A stretch of 47,373 bases of DNA from Thauera linaloolentis 47Lol = DSM 12138. Its GTDB lineage: Bacteria; Pseudomonadota; Gammaproteobacteria; Burkholderiales; Rhodocyclaceae. Shown here piece after piece: positions 7,687 to 16,668 of this stretch; position 1 is the stretch's first letter, and every line of letters starts with the position of its first letter. The stretch is taken from positions 1 to 47,373 of the forward strand of contig NZ_AMXE01000024.1 of the NCBI RefSeq assembly GCF_000310205.1, given 5' to 3'. The position numbers and the translations under genes were made by a program. The notes beneath the pieces were generated by a model that saw only the letters and a list, made by a program, of their open reading frames with translations, had not been told where the DNA came from and did no database searches.

Positions 7687-8712
7687 ATGATGATGAAGAA
7701 AGCCACAGTCACCGCCCTGCTCTCCGCGTTCGGCATCGCCGCCCTGTCTGCCCACGCTGCCGACACCGAACTGAACATCTACTCCGCGCGCCACTACCAG
7801 ACCGACGAGGCCTTGTATGGCAATTTCACCAAACAGACCGGCATCAAGGTCAACCGCATCGAGGCGAAGGAAGACGAACTGCTGGAGCGCATCCGCAACG
7901 AGGGCGCCAACAGCCCGGCGGACATCTTCGTCACGGTAGACATTTCGCGTCTCGCCAACGCCGACAAGATGGGCATCTTCGCTCCGGTGAAGTCGGCAGT
8001 CCTCGAACAGCGGATTCCGGCCAATCTGCGCACCGAACGCTGGTTCTCGTTCTCCCAGCGCGCGCGCATCATCGTCTACAACCCCGAACTGGTTAAGGCC
8101 GAACAGGTCCAGACCTACGAACAACTCGCCGATCCGGCGCTCAAGGGCAAGGTCTGCACCCGCTCGGGCAGCCACCCCTACAATCTGTCGCTGGGCGCAG
8201 CCCTCATCAAGCACAATGGCGAGGAAGCAACCGCCAAGTGGGCGAGCGGCGTCGTGGCCAACTTCGCGCGTGCGCCGAAGGGCGGCGACACCGATCAGAT
8301 CAAGGCCGTCGCGGCCGGCGAATGCGGCGTCGCCATCGCCAACAGCTACTACCTGGCCCGCCTGATGAATTCACCCCGACCGGCCGACCAGGAAGTGGTT
8401 GCGAACGTCAAGGCCGTGTGGCCCAACCAGCAAAGCTGGGGCACCCACATCAACGTGTCCGGCGCCGGCATGCTGAAGAGCGCGCCGAACAAGGAAGCGG
8501 CAGTCAAGTTCCTCGAATACCTGGCTTCCGACGAGGCCCAGACCTACTTCGCCAACGGCAACAACGAGTGGCCGGTGGTCCCCTCGGTCAAGGTGGCCAA
8601 TGCCGCACTCGACAAGCTCGGCGAATTCAAGGCCGACTCGATCCAGATCGGCGAACTGGCCGACACCGTCGCCGAGGCGCAGAAGATCTACGACCGTGCC
8701 GGCTATCGCTGA
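7687..8712 (+). CDS. fbpA: Ferric-iron ABC transporter substrate-binding protein (FbpA/FutA type)
   Basis: A 341-residue periplasmic protein. The signal peptide ends at about SAHA-ADTE (residues 24/25), followed by LNIYSARHYQTDE, the typical N-terminus of ferric-binding proteins. The NSYYLAR segment supplies the paired tyrosines Tyr221-Tyr222 that ligate Fe(III) in FbpA. Three consecutive ATG codons occur at 7687-7695; the first is chosen because GGAAGG lies nine bases upstream. The Fur box upstream predicts induction by iron starvation. The gene stands alone: its likely permease and ATPase lie at 11.1-14.0 kb, beyond a diguanylate cyclase gene. A strong terminator follows. Confidence 0.93.
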   Translation: MMMKKATVTALLSAFGIAALSAHAADTELNIYSARHYQTDEALYGNFTKQTGIKVNRIEAKEDELLERIRNEGANSPADIFVTVDISRLANADKMGIFAPVKSAVLEQRIPANLRTERWFSFSQRARIIVYNPELVKAEQVQTYEQLADPALKGKVCTRSGSHPYNLSLGAALIKHNGEEATAKWASGVVANFARAPKGGDTDQIKAVAAGECGVAIANSYYLARLMNSPRPADQEVVANVKAVWPNQQSWGTHINVSGAGMLKSAPNKEAAVKFLEYLASDEAQTYFANGNNEWPVVPSVKVANAALDKLGEFKADSIQIGELADTVAEAQKIYDRAGYR

Positions 8713-8763
8713 TACTCGAAACACCCGGTAGGGACAGCCCCGCATTTCGGGGCACGTGCCAAG

Positions 8764-8800
8764 CGGGCTCCGCGTCGACGAGGCGCGGAGCCCGTTTTTT
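8764..8800 (+). terminator. Rho-independent terminator of fbpA
   Basis: An 11-bp perfect G+C-rich stem (CGGGCTCCGCG at 8764-8774 with its complement at 8784-8794) has a 9-base loop and is followed directly by six T at 8795-8800. A smaller hairpin with GCCCCG/CGGGGC arms lies just before it at 8737-8753. It closes the fbpA transcript before the convergent diguanylate cyclase gene. Confidence 0.9.
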
Positions 8801-8825
8801 GTCGACACAGCCCCTCTCCGGGCGC

Positions 8826-10982
8826 TCAGATCTCCGCGACATCCGCCTTTTTCGCCAGCACCGCACGATCGCGCCCGGTGCGCTTGGCTTCGTACAGCGC
8901 CTCGTCGGCACGGGTGAAGACCGCGTCGAAGCCGCTGTCGTCCGGATCGAGCATCGCCACGCCAATGCTCACGGAGAACGGCAGCGGATCCTCGCCGAGC
9001 ATGGCGGGGTTCAGCGCGATGAGCTCGCGCAGGCGGTCGGCGGCGCGCAGCGCGCCTGCAGCGTCCCCGACGCAGGGCAGCAACACGCCGAATTCCTCTC
9101 CGCCCAAGCGGGCGAAGACGTCCACTTCGCGCAGGTGGCGGGTGACCAGCCCGGAGAAATGCCGCAGCACTTCGTCGCCTGCCGCGTGCCCGCGAGTATC
9201 GTTGATGCGCTTGAAGTGATCGAGGTCGAGCAGCAGCAGCCCGGCATTCGAACCGTGACGGCGCACACGCCCGAGCTCGCCATTGACCATCTCGGTGAAG
9301 TGGCGCCTGTTCCACAGGCCGGTCAACGGATCGCTGGTCGCCAGGTGCAGCAGGCTCTCCTCCATCGCCTTGCGCGAACTGATGTCCTGGTGCAGACCGA
9401 CCGCTCTCAAGGACTTGCCGTCCTCGTCGCGTTCGAGCACCCGCCCGGCGTCCTGCACCCACACCCAATGGCCGTCGCTGTGACGCAGGCGGTACTCGGC
9501 CGTATAGGATTCGGTCTCGCCCCGCAGGTGCGGCTCGAGCGCGGCCTGGATGTCGTTCCAGTCATCCGGATGGACCAGGGCCTCCCAGGACGAGATGTCC
9601 GGAACGACGTCCTCGGACCTGCGCCCGAGCATCTCCGCCCACAGGGGGCTGAACGACATCCTGCCGCTGGGGATATCCCAGTCCCAGACGCCCAGCGACG
9701 CCCCCTGCAGCGCCATCAGCAGACGCTGCTCGCGCTCGGCGATCTGCTCACGTACCCGCCGCCGCTCGGTAAAATCACGGCTGATGTCGACCTCGCCGAG
9801 CAATTCACCGTTTTCGCCATGAAAAGGAATGCGCAGGGTATCGAGCAGACGCATGCCGCCATCGGCGCCTTCCACCCATTCCTCGTGGCGTTCGAGCACG
9901 CTCACGACCGGTGCCCCAACCGCATCCGGCGACTGCCGCATGCCCGCACCGAACAATTCCGTATCGGTACGCCCGATCAGAGCCTCTTCGCCAACAGCGT
10001 AGCAGCGGCTGAACGCCCTGTTGCAGCCCAGGTAGGCGCCGCGCGTGTCCTTGAAGGCGATCAGGTCGGGCACCGAATCGATCATCGCCCGCAGCAAGGC
10101 GCGTTCGTGGGCCAGGGCGGAATGGGGCTCGCGCACTCCGGCGCTGAACACGGCCTTGTAGATCATGATCGACGCGGCAAACTTGTAGAGATGGCCAAGC
10201 AGGTCGAACACGTCCGACAACTGGACGTAGAGGGTGAAATACAGTTCGGCCAGCGCCATCGTCCATGCGGCGCAGGCCAGCCACGCGAGCGACGGAGCGC
10301 CATCACGAATGCCGCGCCTGAACAGCAGCAGCGCCGACAGGGCATAAGTGGCCGACAGGGCGTACTCGATCGCGATCTTCAGCGCGGTGCCGCCCTCGCC
10401 GGGGATGTAAGCCCGTGGCAAGGCCTGCCGCTGGAAAAGGACCACCCACGCCACCAGCGACGCCATGGCGAGCGCGGCCAGCAGCATCACACGGGCCTGT
10501 GCCGCGGACCAACGGCGGACGGGAAGAAAGGCCAGGACGAGCAGGCCGACGGCCGCGAACACCCGCGCCGCGAGCCAGAACCCGATCGCCTTCTCCGGGT
10601 CGCTCGGCGTCACGAACAACGGCATCCCGGGGTACGAAAGAGCGTGGAAGAAATCGGACAGCGCAACCGCGAGAAAGACCGTACCCAGCCACACGAAAGG
10701 ACCGCCCTGCGGTGTGCGGCGCAGATTCCAGCCCAGCGCGAACACCATTGCCGACACCGTGATCGAGAACACCTCCAGCGCAGTGTGCGGAGCCAGATAG
10801 TGCTCGGGCGACGCGAACAGCGTCCATGAAGGCAGCAGACTGCCCGCGACGAACAACATGCCGAGAATGGCGGCCCAGCGAACCGGCGCGAGCCTGAGCG
10901 CCTCCGCGACGGAACTGGCAAGGGGAATGGCAACCGGCGTAGGTTTCATGGCGATCTGCATGTTTCTGCGGCTGCCGTGCAT
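8826..10982 (-). CDS. Membrane-bound diguanylate cyclase (MASE3-like, PAS-PAS-GGDEF)
   Basis: A 718-residue inner-membrane sensor that should make cyclic di-GMP. The first 280 residues hold about seven hydrophobic helices resembling a MASE3 sensor. Two PAS domains follow (about 290-410 and 420-545), and a GGDEF domain covers about 550-715. The active-site motif is intact as GGEEF at 627-631. RxxD (REVD, 618-621) lies exactly five residues before it, so the product-inhibition I-site is also present. Alternative starts at residues 8 and 12 (10961, 10949) are possible. It lies between the separated parts of a ferric-iron importer, which may be chance or may link iron status to c-di-GMP. Confidence 0.92.
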   Translation of the reverse strand: MHGSRRNMQIAMKPTPVAIPLASSVAEALRLAPVRWAAILGMLFVAGSLLPSWTLFASPEHYLAPHTALEVFSITVSAMVFALGWNLRRTPQGGPFVWLGTVFLAVALSDFFHALSYPGMPLFVTPSDPEKAIGFWLAARVFAAVGLLVLAFLPVRRWSAAQARVMLLAALAMASLVAWVVLFQRQALPRAYIPGEGGTALKIAIEYALSATYALSALLLFRRGIRDGAPSLAWLACAAWTMALAELYFTLYVQLSDVFDLLGHLYKFAASIMIYKAVFSAGVREPHSALAHERALLRAMIDSVPDLIAFKDTRGAYLGCNRAFSRCYAVGEEALIGRTDTELFGAGMRQSPDAVGAPVVSVLERHEEWVEGADGGMRLLDTLRIPFHGENGELLGEVDISRDFTERRRVREQIAEREQRLLMALQGASLGVWDWDIPSGRMSFSPLWAEMLGRRSEDVVPDISSWEALVHPDDWNDIQAALEPHLRGETESYTAEYRLRHSDGHWVWVQDAGRVLERDEDGKSLRAVGLHQDISSRKAMEESLLHLATSDPLTGLWNRRHFTEMVNGELGRVRRHGSNAGLLLLDLDHFKRINDTRGHAAGDEVLRHFSGLVTRHLREVDVFARLGGEEFGVLLPCVGDAAGALRAADRLRELIALNPAMLGEDPLPFSVSIGVAMLDPDDSGFDAVFTRADEALYEAKRTGRDRAVLAKKADVAEI

Positions 10983-11065
10983 CGCAGGCGCAAAGCGCTT
11001 CCAAGGGGGCTGTTCGTGTCGGCGCGATTATTCCCGAAGCCGGCCGGGAAAGGCAGCGGAATCTC

Positions 11066-11090
11066 GCCGTGCTGCGGCCTTCAGCACGGC
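11066..11090 (-). terminator. Strong hairpin between fbpB and the diguanylate cyclase gene
   Basis: A perfect 9-bp stem (GCCGTGCTG / CAGCACGGC) with a 7-base loop lies 32 bases after the fbpB stop codon on the minus strand. No U-tract follows on either strand, so it is better viewed as a 3'-end stabiliser or attenuator than as a standard terminator. Confidence 0.4.
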
Positions 11091-11121
11091 GCCCGAGGGA
11101 TTCCCCCCGCTACTCACCCGG

Positions 11122-12789
11122 TCAGTCAGGCCGCCGTCCGCTCTTCAGAATCTGGCGCGAGAGCACGATCATCGGCAGCAGCCCCACGGCGACGATGATC
11201 AGCGCCGCGGTGGACGCCTCGGCGAGGCGCTCGTCCGCCGCCAGCGTGTGAGCCTGTGTCGCCAGCGTGTCGAAATTGAAGGGGCGGATCACCAGCGTGG
11301 CCGGCAGCTCCTTCATCACGTCGACGAAAACCAGCAAGGCCGCAGACAGCAGGCTGCCGCGCAGGATGGGCACATGCACGCGATGCAGGGTCGCCCACTT
11401 GCCGAAGCCCAGGCTGCGCGAAGCATCGTCCATGCTGGGCGTGATCTTGCCCAGGCTCGATTCGACCGCATGCAGCGCAACGGCCAGGAAACGCGCGAGA
11501 TAGGCATACACCAGCGCCGCGATGCCGCCGGTGAGGATCAACCCCGGATTGACGTCGAAGGCCGTCAGCCAGGCCTGTGCCAGCCAGGCGTCGAGCCGCG
11601 TGACCGGGATCAGCACGCCGACCGCGATCACCGACCCCGGCACCGCGTACCCCAGCCCGACGATCCTGTTCAGTGCCGCCGGCAAGGGCGAACGGGCAAG
11701 CCGCGCGGCATAGGCCAGCAGGACGGCCAGCACCACCGCAATCGCCGCGGTCACCGCCGCGAGCACGAAGCTGTTGCGCGCCAGTTGCACGAAGCGCGGG
11801 CCGAACTGGGCGTCGCCATCGACGAAAGCCATCTGCAGCAGCAACGCTGCCGGCAGCAGGAAGCCCAGCAGCAACGGCATGAAGCACGCCAGGCTCGCCA
11901 GCAGCCCCAGCCCCAGCGACAGGCGCTTGCGCACCGGCGCCCCTTGCTGGCGCGAGGTATTGTTGAAGCGCGCCCGTCCCCGGCTGGCGAACTCCAGGCT
12001 CAGCACGATGACGACGAAAGCCAGCAGCGCGGCCGCGAGCTGGGCGGCGGCGACGCGATCACCAAGCGAGAACCAGGCACGGTAGATGCCGGTGGTGAAG
12101 GTCTGTACGCCGAAATACGACACCGTGCCGAAGTCGGCCAGGGTTTCCATCAGGGCCAGTGCCGTGCCTGCCACCACCGCGGGCCTCGCCAGCGGCAGCG
12201 ATACGCGCAGGAAGCAGCCCCATGGGCCAAGCCCCAGCGAGCGCCCGGCCTCGAGCATGCCCCCCGCCCGTTCGAGAAAAGCTGCCCGCACCAGGATGTA
12301 GGCATAGGGATAGAGCACGAACATGAACATCGTCACCGCGCCGCCCACCGTGCGCACGTCCGGAAACCAGTAGTCTCCCGCGCGCCAGCCGAAAAGCTCG
12401 CGCAGGCCGCTCTGCACCGGACCGACAAACTGCAGGAAGTCCGTATAGACGTAGGCCATCACGTAGGCCGGCATCGCCATCGGCAGCACCAGCGCCCACT
12501 CGTAGAAGCGCCGCCCGGGAAAATCCAGCATCGTCGTGAGCCAGGCCGTGGTGACGCCGATCGAGGCCACGCCCAGGCCCACGCCGACACACATCACCAC
12601 GGTGTTGAAAACGAATTCGCCCAGCACCGTTTCACTGAGATGCGCCCAGGTGTCGCTGGTGCCCCCCGTGAAGACATTGGAAAACACCGACAGCACCGGC
12701 GCGGCGATCAATGCCGCGATGACCACCGCAGCCACGGTCAATGACGACCAGCGCAGACCCCAGGCGGCCCGCCCTCCCTTGAGTTCCAT
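11122..12789 (-). CDS. fbpB: Ferric-iron ABC transporter permease (FbpB/AfuB type)
   Basis: A 555-residue inner-membrane protein with two repeated BPD_transp_1 permease halves and about twelve hydrophobic helices, the usual double-permease form of the FbpABC class. Each half carries an EAA-like cytoplasmic loop (for example EAGRSLGLGPWGCFLRVSLPLARP in the first half). The ATG at 12789 is chosen because the frame upstream (to 12918) runs through the divergent promoter region and is not membrane-protein-like. Partners would be the ATPase encoded divergently at 12917 and the binding protein at 7687. Confidence 0.92.
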   Translation of the reverse strand: MELKGGRAAWGLRWSSLTVAAVVIAALIAAPVLSVFSNVFTGGTSDTWAHLSETVLGEFVFNTVVMCVGVGLGVASIGVTTAWLTTMLDFPGRRFYEWALVLPMAMPAYVMAYVYTDFLQFVGPVQSGLRELFGWRAGDYWFPDVRTVGGAVTMFMFVLYPYAYILVRAAFLERAGGMLEAGRSLGLGPWGCFLRVSLPLARPAVVAGTALALMETLADFGTVSYFGVQTFTTGIYRAWFSLGDRVAAAQLAAALLAFVVIVLSLEFASRGRARFNNTSRQQGAPVRKRLSLGLGLLASLACFMPLLLGFLLPAALLLQMAFVDGDAQFGPRFVQLARNSFVLAAVTAAIAVVLAVLLAYAARLARSPLPAALNRIVGLGYAVPGSVIAVGVLIPVTRLDAWLAQAWLTAFDVNPGLILTGGIAALVYAYLARFLAVALHAVESSLGKITPSMDDASRSLGFGKWATLHRVHVPILRGSLLSAALLVFVDVMKELPATLVIRPFNFDTLATQAHTLAADERLAEASTAALIIVAVGLLPMIVLSRQILKSGRRPD

Positions 12790-12842
12790 TCGGATTCCGT
12801 TGTTATCGGGCCTGGCCTTCAGCCGTGTGGCCCTGTGTCGAA

Positions 12843-12896
12843 GGGGAGAATTATAATTGATCGCATTTGATACGCTGCAATGCAATAATTCCCCTC
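12843..12896. promoter_or_regulatory. Divergent fbpB/fbpC promoter region with inverted repeat
   Basis: An AT-rich island in G+C-rich DNA. TATAAT occurs on the plus strand at 12852-12857 and on the minus strand at 12855-12850, inside the palindrome ATTATAAT, so one site could serve both genes with leaders of about 53 bases each. The minus-strand -10 has TTGCAG 19 bases upstream. The arms GAATTAT (12848-12854) and ATAATTC (12885-12891) form an inverted repeat that could be an operator. I see no convincing Fur-box match here. Confidence 0.5.
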
Positions 12897-12916
12897 CCAC
12901 AATCCCCCCGCCCACC

Positions 12917-14002
12917 ATGTCCCACCTTCAGCTCATCGATATCGATCTCGCCTTCGGCCAGCAGCGGATCGTCCAGAAGCTGTCGTTCAGCCTGGAAAAG
13001 GGCCGGATCGGCTGTCTGCTGGGCCCGTCGGGCTGCGGCAAGACCACCGTTCTGCGCTGCATCGCGGGTTTCGAGCGCGTGGCTGCGGGCGAGATCCTGC
13101 TCGACGGCCGGGTCGTCAGCACGCCCAGCGAACATCTCGCGCCCGAACTCAGGCGCATCGGCATGGTGTTCCAGGATTACGCGCTGTTCCCCCATCTGTC
13201 GGTCGCGGACAACATCGCATTCGGATTGCGCAAGGAAAGCACCGACGCACGCAAGGCCCGCGTCGCCGAACTCCTGAAGCTCGTCGGCCTCAGCGATCAG
13301 GGTTACAAGTATCCGCACGAGATGTCCGGCGGCCAGCAGCAGCGGGTTGCGCTGGCGCGCGCACTGGCCCCCCGCCCCAGCCTGCTGCTGCTCGACGAAC
13401 CCTTCTCCAACCTCGACGTGGAACTGCGCGAACGCCTGTCCCACGAGGTGCGGGACATCATCAAGGCCACCGGCACCACCGCCATCCTGGTCACACACGA
13501 CCAGCATGAGGCTTTCGCCGTGGCCGACGAGATCGGCATCATGCATGAAGGCCGCATCCAGCAGTGGGACACGCCTTACAACCTCTACCACGAGCCCGCC
13601 AACCGCTTCGTGGCCGACTTCATCGGCCAGGGCGTGTTCATCGAGGGGCGCATGCTCGACGAGCGCCGCGTGCAGATCGAACTCGGCGTGCTCGACAGCC
13701 ACACCCCGCTGTCGTGCGGCGAAAACCGCCGGGCCTGCGAACCCGACCATGCGGTGGACGTGCTGCTGCGGCCCGACGACGTGGTCCATGACGACACCAG
13801 CCCACTCAAGGCCGAAGTCCTGCACAAGGCCTTCCGCGGCGCCGACATTCTGTACACCCTGCAGCTAGCCAGCGGCGCCAGGGTGCTGTCGCTGGTCCCC
13901 AGCCATCACAACCACGCGGTCGGCGAGCGCATCGGCATCCGCCTGGATGCCGACCATGTGATCACTTTCCAGGACGAATCCGCGGCAAGGGCTGCGGCCT
14001 GA
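12917..14002 (+). CDS. fbpC: Ferric-iron ABC transporter ATP-binding protein (FbpC type)
   Basis: A 361-residue cytoplasmic ATPase. Walker A GPSGCGKTT, the signature MSGGQQQR, Walker B LLLLDEPFSNLD and the switch region VTHDQHEA are all present, followed by a C-terminal TOBE-like domain (about 280-355) as in Fe(III) and sulfate/putrescine importers. The MSHLQL start is used; an in-frame ATG at 12857 lies inside the promoter palindrome and would add a non-homologous Asn/Pro-rich stretch. The gene is divergent from fbpB and ends 7 bases before aat, so readthrough into aat is likely. Confidence 0.92.
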   Translation: MSHLQLIDIDLAFGQQRIVQKLSFSLEKGRIGCLLGPSGCGKTTVLRCIAGFERVAAGEILLDGRVVSTPSEHLAPELRRIGMVFQDYALFPHLSVADNIAFGLRKESTDARKARVAELLKLVGLSDQGYKYPHEMSGGQQQRVALARALAPRPSLLLLDEPFSNLDVELRERLSHEVRDIIKATGTTAILVTHDQHEAFAVADEIGIMHEGRIQQWDTPYNLYHEPANRFVADFIGQGVFIEGRMLDERRVQIELGVLDSHTPLSCGENRRACEPDHAVDVLLRPDDVVHDDTSPLKAEVLHKAFRGADILYTLQLASGARVLSLVPSHHNHAVGERIGIRLDADHVITFQDESAARAAA

Positions 14003-14009
14003 GCATGGC

Positions 14010-14717
14010 ATGATCCCCTGGCTGGACGATCCACCCGGGTTCCCACCGGTCGAACAGGCGCTCGACGAACCCAATGGCCTGCTCGCCGCCGGCGGCGGAC
14101 TGAGCCCCGAATGGCTGCTCGCTGCCTACCGGCAAGGCATCTTCCCCTGGTTCAACCCCGGCGAGCCCATCCTGTGGTGGAGTCCCGACCCACGCCTCGT
14201 GCTGGCGCCGGGACTGATCCGCATCAGCCGCTCCTTGCGCAAGGTCCTGCGCCGGCGGCATTTCGAGATCCGCTTCGATACCCGCTTCGAAGCGGTCATC
14301 GATGCCTGCGCCGCACCGCGCGCACCCGGCCTCGGAACCTGGATCACCCCCGAGGTCCGCGCCGCCTATCAGCGCATGCACGAACTCGGCTATGCCCACA
14401 GTGTCGAAAGCTGGCGCGACGGCCGCCTGGTGGGCGGACTGTACGGCATGGCCCTGGGGCGTATTTTTTTCGGCGAATCGATGTTCTCGATCGAATCGGA
14501 CGCGTCGAAATCCGCACTCGCCCATCTTGCCCGTTTCCTCCACACGCAAGGCTATGCCATCATCGACTGCCAGATGACGACGACGCACCTGGTGTCGATG
14601 GGCGCACACGAGATTTCGCGCCGGCAATTCTGCAGCATGCTGGCGGAACACGCCTCTACCGGCACGGCAACCACCCGATGGCGGGCCGACGCCGCGCAGG
14701 ACATCGACTGGGGCTAG
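14010..14717 (+). CDS. aat: Leucyl/phenylalanyl-tRNA-protein transferase
   Basis: A 235-residue enzyme that moves Leu or Phe from tRNA to N-terminal Arg or Lys of proteins, creating an N-degron read by ClpS-ClpAP. Family blocks are clear: the N-terminal FPP...PNGLLAAGGGLSPEWLLAAYRQGIFPW, the central GTWITPEVRAAYQRMHELGYAHSVE, and GLYGMALGRIFFGESMFS. Length is normal. It lies directly upstream of bpt, the other N-degron transferase, a pairing common in proteobacteria. Confidence 0.97.
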   Translation: MIPWLDDPPGFPPVEQALDEPNGLLAAGGGLSPEWLLAAYRQGIFPWFNPGEPILWWSPDPRLVLAPGLIRISRSLRKVLRRRHFEIRFDTRFEAVIDACAAPRAPGLGTWITPEVRAAYQRMHELGYAHSVESWRDGRLVGGLYGMALGRIFFGESMFSIESDASKSALAHLARFLHTQGYAIIDCQMTTTHLVSMGAHEISRRQFCSMLAEHASTGTATTRWRADAAQDIDWG

Positions 14718-14747
14718 ATAACAGCCGGGCTTCGCTGGCGGGCAAAA

Positions 14748-15542
14748 ATGCAGAAAGACTACCCCTACGCACTCATACAGTTCTATGCGACCGCACCCTA
14801 CGCCTGCTCCTACCTTTCCGGGCGCAACGCGCGATCGCAGGTCGCCACCCCCGGCCACCTGATCGATACCCAGGTGTATGGCGAACTGGTGCGGCGCGGC
14901 TTTCGCCGCAGCGGCGTCTTCACCTACCGCCCCCATTGCGACACCTGCCGCGCCTGTGTGCCGGTACGCATCCCCGTGCAGGAGTTTTGCGCCGACCGCA
15001 GCCAGCGGCGCGCGTGGGCACGCCACGCCGGGCTGCAGGCCATCGAGCGCCCGCTCGCCTTCATCGAGGAACACTACAGGCTGTACCAGCGCTACCAATC
15101 CGCGCGCCACGCCGGAGGCGGCATGGATCTGGACAATCGCGAGCAGTACTCGCACTTCCTGCTGCAAAGCCATGTCGATACGCGCCTGGTCGAGTTCCGC
15201 GATGGAGAGGCGTTGCGCATGGTCAGCGTCATCGACCGGCTCGAAGACGGCCTGTCCAGCGTCTACACCTTCTACGACCCCGACCTTTCCCCGGCTGCGC
15301 TGGGCACCTACGGAATTCTCTGGCAGGTCGAAGCCTGCCGCCGCATGGGCCTGCCCTACGTTTACCTCGGCTACTGGATCGGAGAAAGCCCGAAGATGGC
15401 CTACAAATCACGCTTCCGCCCGTTGCAGGCGCTGCATGCCGGCCAATGGGGGCCGCTGGAGACCGCAAGCCACGCCGACAGCGGACTCTCCCCGTGCGCG
15501 CCCTCCGCCAGATCCGATCCCGGCCCTGGCTCCATCGCCTGA
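14748..15542 (+). CDS. bpt: Aspartate/glutamate leucyltransferase (N-end rule)
   Basis: A 264-residue bacterial Ate1-like (Bpt) transferase that adds Leu to N-terminal Asp or Glu. The N-terminal cysteine-bearing region ([18 protein letters not shown] and [16 protein letters not shown]) and the C-terminal [22 protein letters not shown] block are diagnostic. The tail after about residue 240 is Ser/Pro-rich and probably disordered. It lies 30 bases after aat and 27 bases before pyrD. Confidence 0.97.
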   Translation: MQKDYPYALIQFYATAPYACSYLSGRNARSQVATPGHLIDTQVYGELVRRGFRRSGVFTYRPHCDTCRACVPVRIPVQEFCADRSQRRAWARHAGLQAIERPLAFIEEHYRLYQRYQSARHAGGGMDLDNREQYSHFLLQSHVDTRLVEFRDGEALRMVSVIDRLEDGLSSVYTFYDPDLSPAALGTYGILWQVEACRRMGLPYVYLGYWIGESPKMAYKSRFRPLQALHAGQWGPLETASHADSGLSPCAPSARSDPGPGSIA

Positions 15543-15557
15543 CAGTCGCCGAATCGC

Positions 15558-15563
15558 TACAAT
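15558..15563 (+). promoter_or_regulatory. -10 element immediately upstream of pyrD
   Basis: TACAAT (five of six to consensus) ends six bases before the pyrD ATG. A start seven bases downstream would be the A of that ATG, implying a leaderless pyrD mRNA from this promoter. The -35 (TCGCCT at 17 bases) is weak. Readthrough from bpt could also express pyrD. Confidence 0.4.
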
Positions 15564-15569
15564 CCGGCG

Positions 15570-16595
15570 ATGCTCTACGATATCGTCCGCCCGCTGCTGT
15601 TTACGCTCGACGCCGAGACAGCCCATGAATTCGCCCTCCACTCGCTGAACTTCGCCGGCCGCATGCTGCCGGCCGGTCGCCCGGAACCGGCCGAACCGGC
15701 CGAAGTCATGGGCTTGCGTTTTCCGAACCGTATCGGCCTGGCCGCCGGCCTGGACAAGAACGGCGAAGCCATCGACGGCCTCGCCCGCATGGGTTTCGGC
15801 TTCATCGAGATCGGCACCATCACGCCCCGCCCGCAACCCGGGAACCCGCGCCCGCGCATGTTCCGCCTGCCCGAGGTGCGCGGCATCATCAATCGCATGG
15901 GGTTCAACAACCACGGCGTCGATGTCCTCGCCGCCAACGTCAAGACAGCCCGCTTCCGCGGCATTCTCGGCATCAACATCGGCAAGAATTTCGATACGCT
16001 CATCGAAAACGCCGCTGACGACTACCTCGCCTGCCTGGACAAGGTCTATCCGCTGGCAAGCTACGTCACTGTCAACATCTCCTCGCCCAACACCAAGAAC
16101 CTGCGCCAGCTGCAAGGCGAATCCGAACTCGACGACCTGCTCGGCCGCCTCAAGGCCGCACAGACCCGGCTGGCCGACGCACACGGCCGCTACGTGCCGC
16201 TGACGCTCAAGATCGCCCCCGACCTCGACGAAGCCCAGGTCATCAACATCGCCGACGCGCTGCGCCGCCACCGCATCGATGGCGTCATCGCCACCAACAC
16301 CACGATCGCGCGCGACAAAGTCCAGGGCATCCGCTATGGCGAACAACAGGGCGGCCTGTCCGGCGCGCCGGTGTTCGAAGCCTCGACCACCGTCGTACGC
16401 CAGCTTGCCGCTGCGCTCGCGGGGGAACTCCCCATCATCGCTGCCGGCGGCGTGCTTGACGGGCGCGATGCACGTGCCAAGCTCGATGCAGGAGCCAGGC
16501 TGGTACAGGTCTATAGCGGCCTGGTCTACCGCGGCCCGGCCCTGGTGCGCGAATGCGTACGCGCCACGCACGACTGGAAGCCGGCCGCACAGTGA
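15570..16595 (+). CDS. pyrD: Dihydroorotate dehydrogenase (quinone), class 2
   Basis: A 341-residue membrane-associated flavoenzyme that oxidises dihydroorotate to orotate with quinone as acceptor, the fourth step of pyrimidine synthesis. The class 2 N-terminal amphipathic extension ([21 protein letters not shown]) is present. The FMN and active-site segments are [22 protein letters not shown] and [11 protein letters not shown] (Ser172 as catalytic base), and the C-terminal AAGGV and VQVYSGL bind phosphate. No Shine-Dalgarno sequence precedes the ATG. Confidence 0.97.
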   Translation: MLYDIVRPLLFTLDAETAHEFALHSLNFAGRMLPAGRPEPAEPAEVMGLRFPNRIGLAAGLDKNGEAIDGLARMGFGFIEIGTITPRPQPGNPRPRMFRLPEVRGIINRMGFNNHGVDVLAANVKTARFRGILGINIGKNFDTLIENAADDYLACLDKVYPLASYVTVNISSPNTKNLRQLQGESELDDLLGRLKAAQTRLADAHGRYVPLTLKIAPDLDEAQVINIADALRRHRIDGVIATNTTIARDKVQGIRYGEQQGGLSGAPVFEASTTVVRQLAAALAGELPIIAAGGVLDGRDARAKLDAGARLVQVYSGLVYRGPALVRECVRATHDWKPAAQ

Positions 16596-16668
16596 GGGCG
16601 GCAGCCCACGGGAAACCCCTCCGCCGATCGTCCCCACACGACTCTCCATTCGCCTCGGAAGCCTTCGC

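Noticed and set aside
8238-10829. An 863-codon plus-strand frame opposite the diguanylate cyclase
   Set aside because: It is antisense to a gene with clear PAS and GGDEF motifs. Its product is low-complexity (Arg/Gln/His-rich) without domains, and it also overlaps the end of fbpA. Such frames are expected in G+C-rich DNA.
10858-12744. A 628-codon plus-strand frame opposite fbpB
   Set aside because: Antisense to a membrane permease with family motifs; the product is Arg/His/Gln-rich with no recognisable fold.
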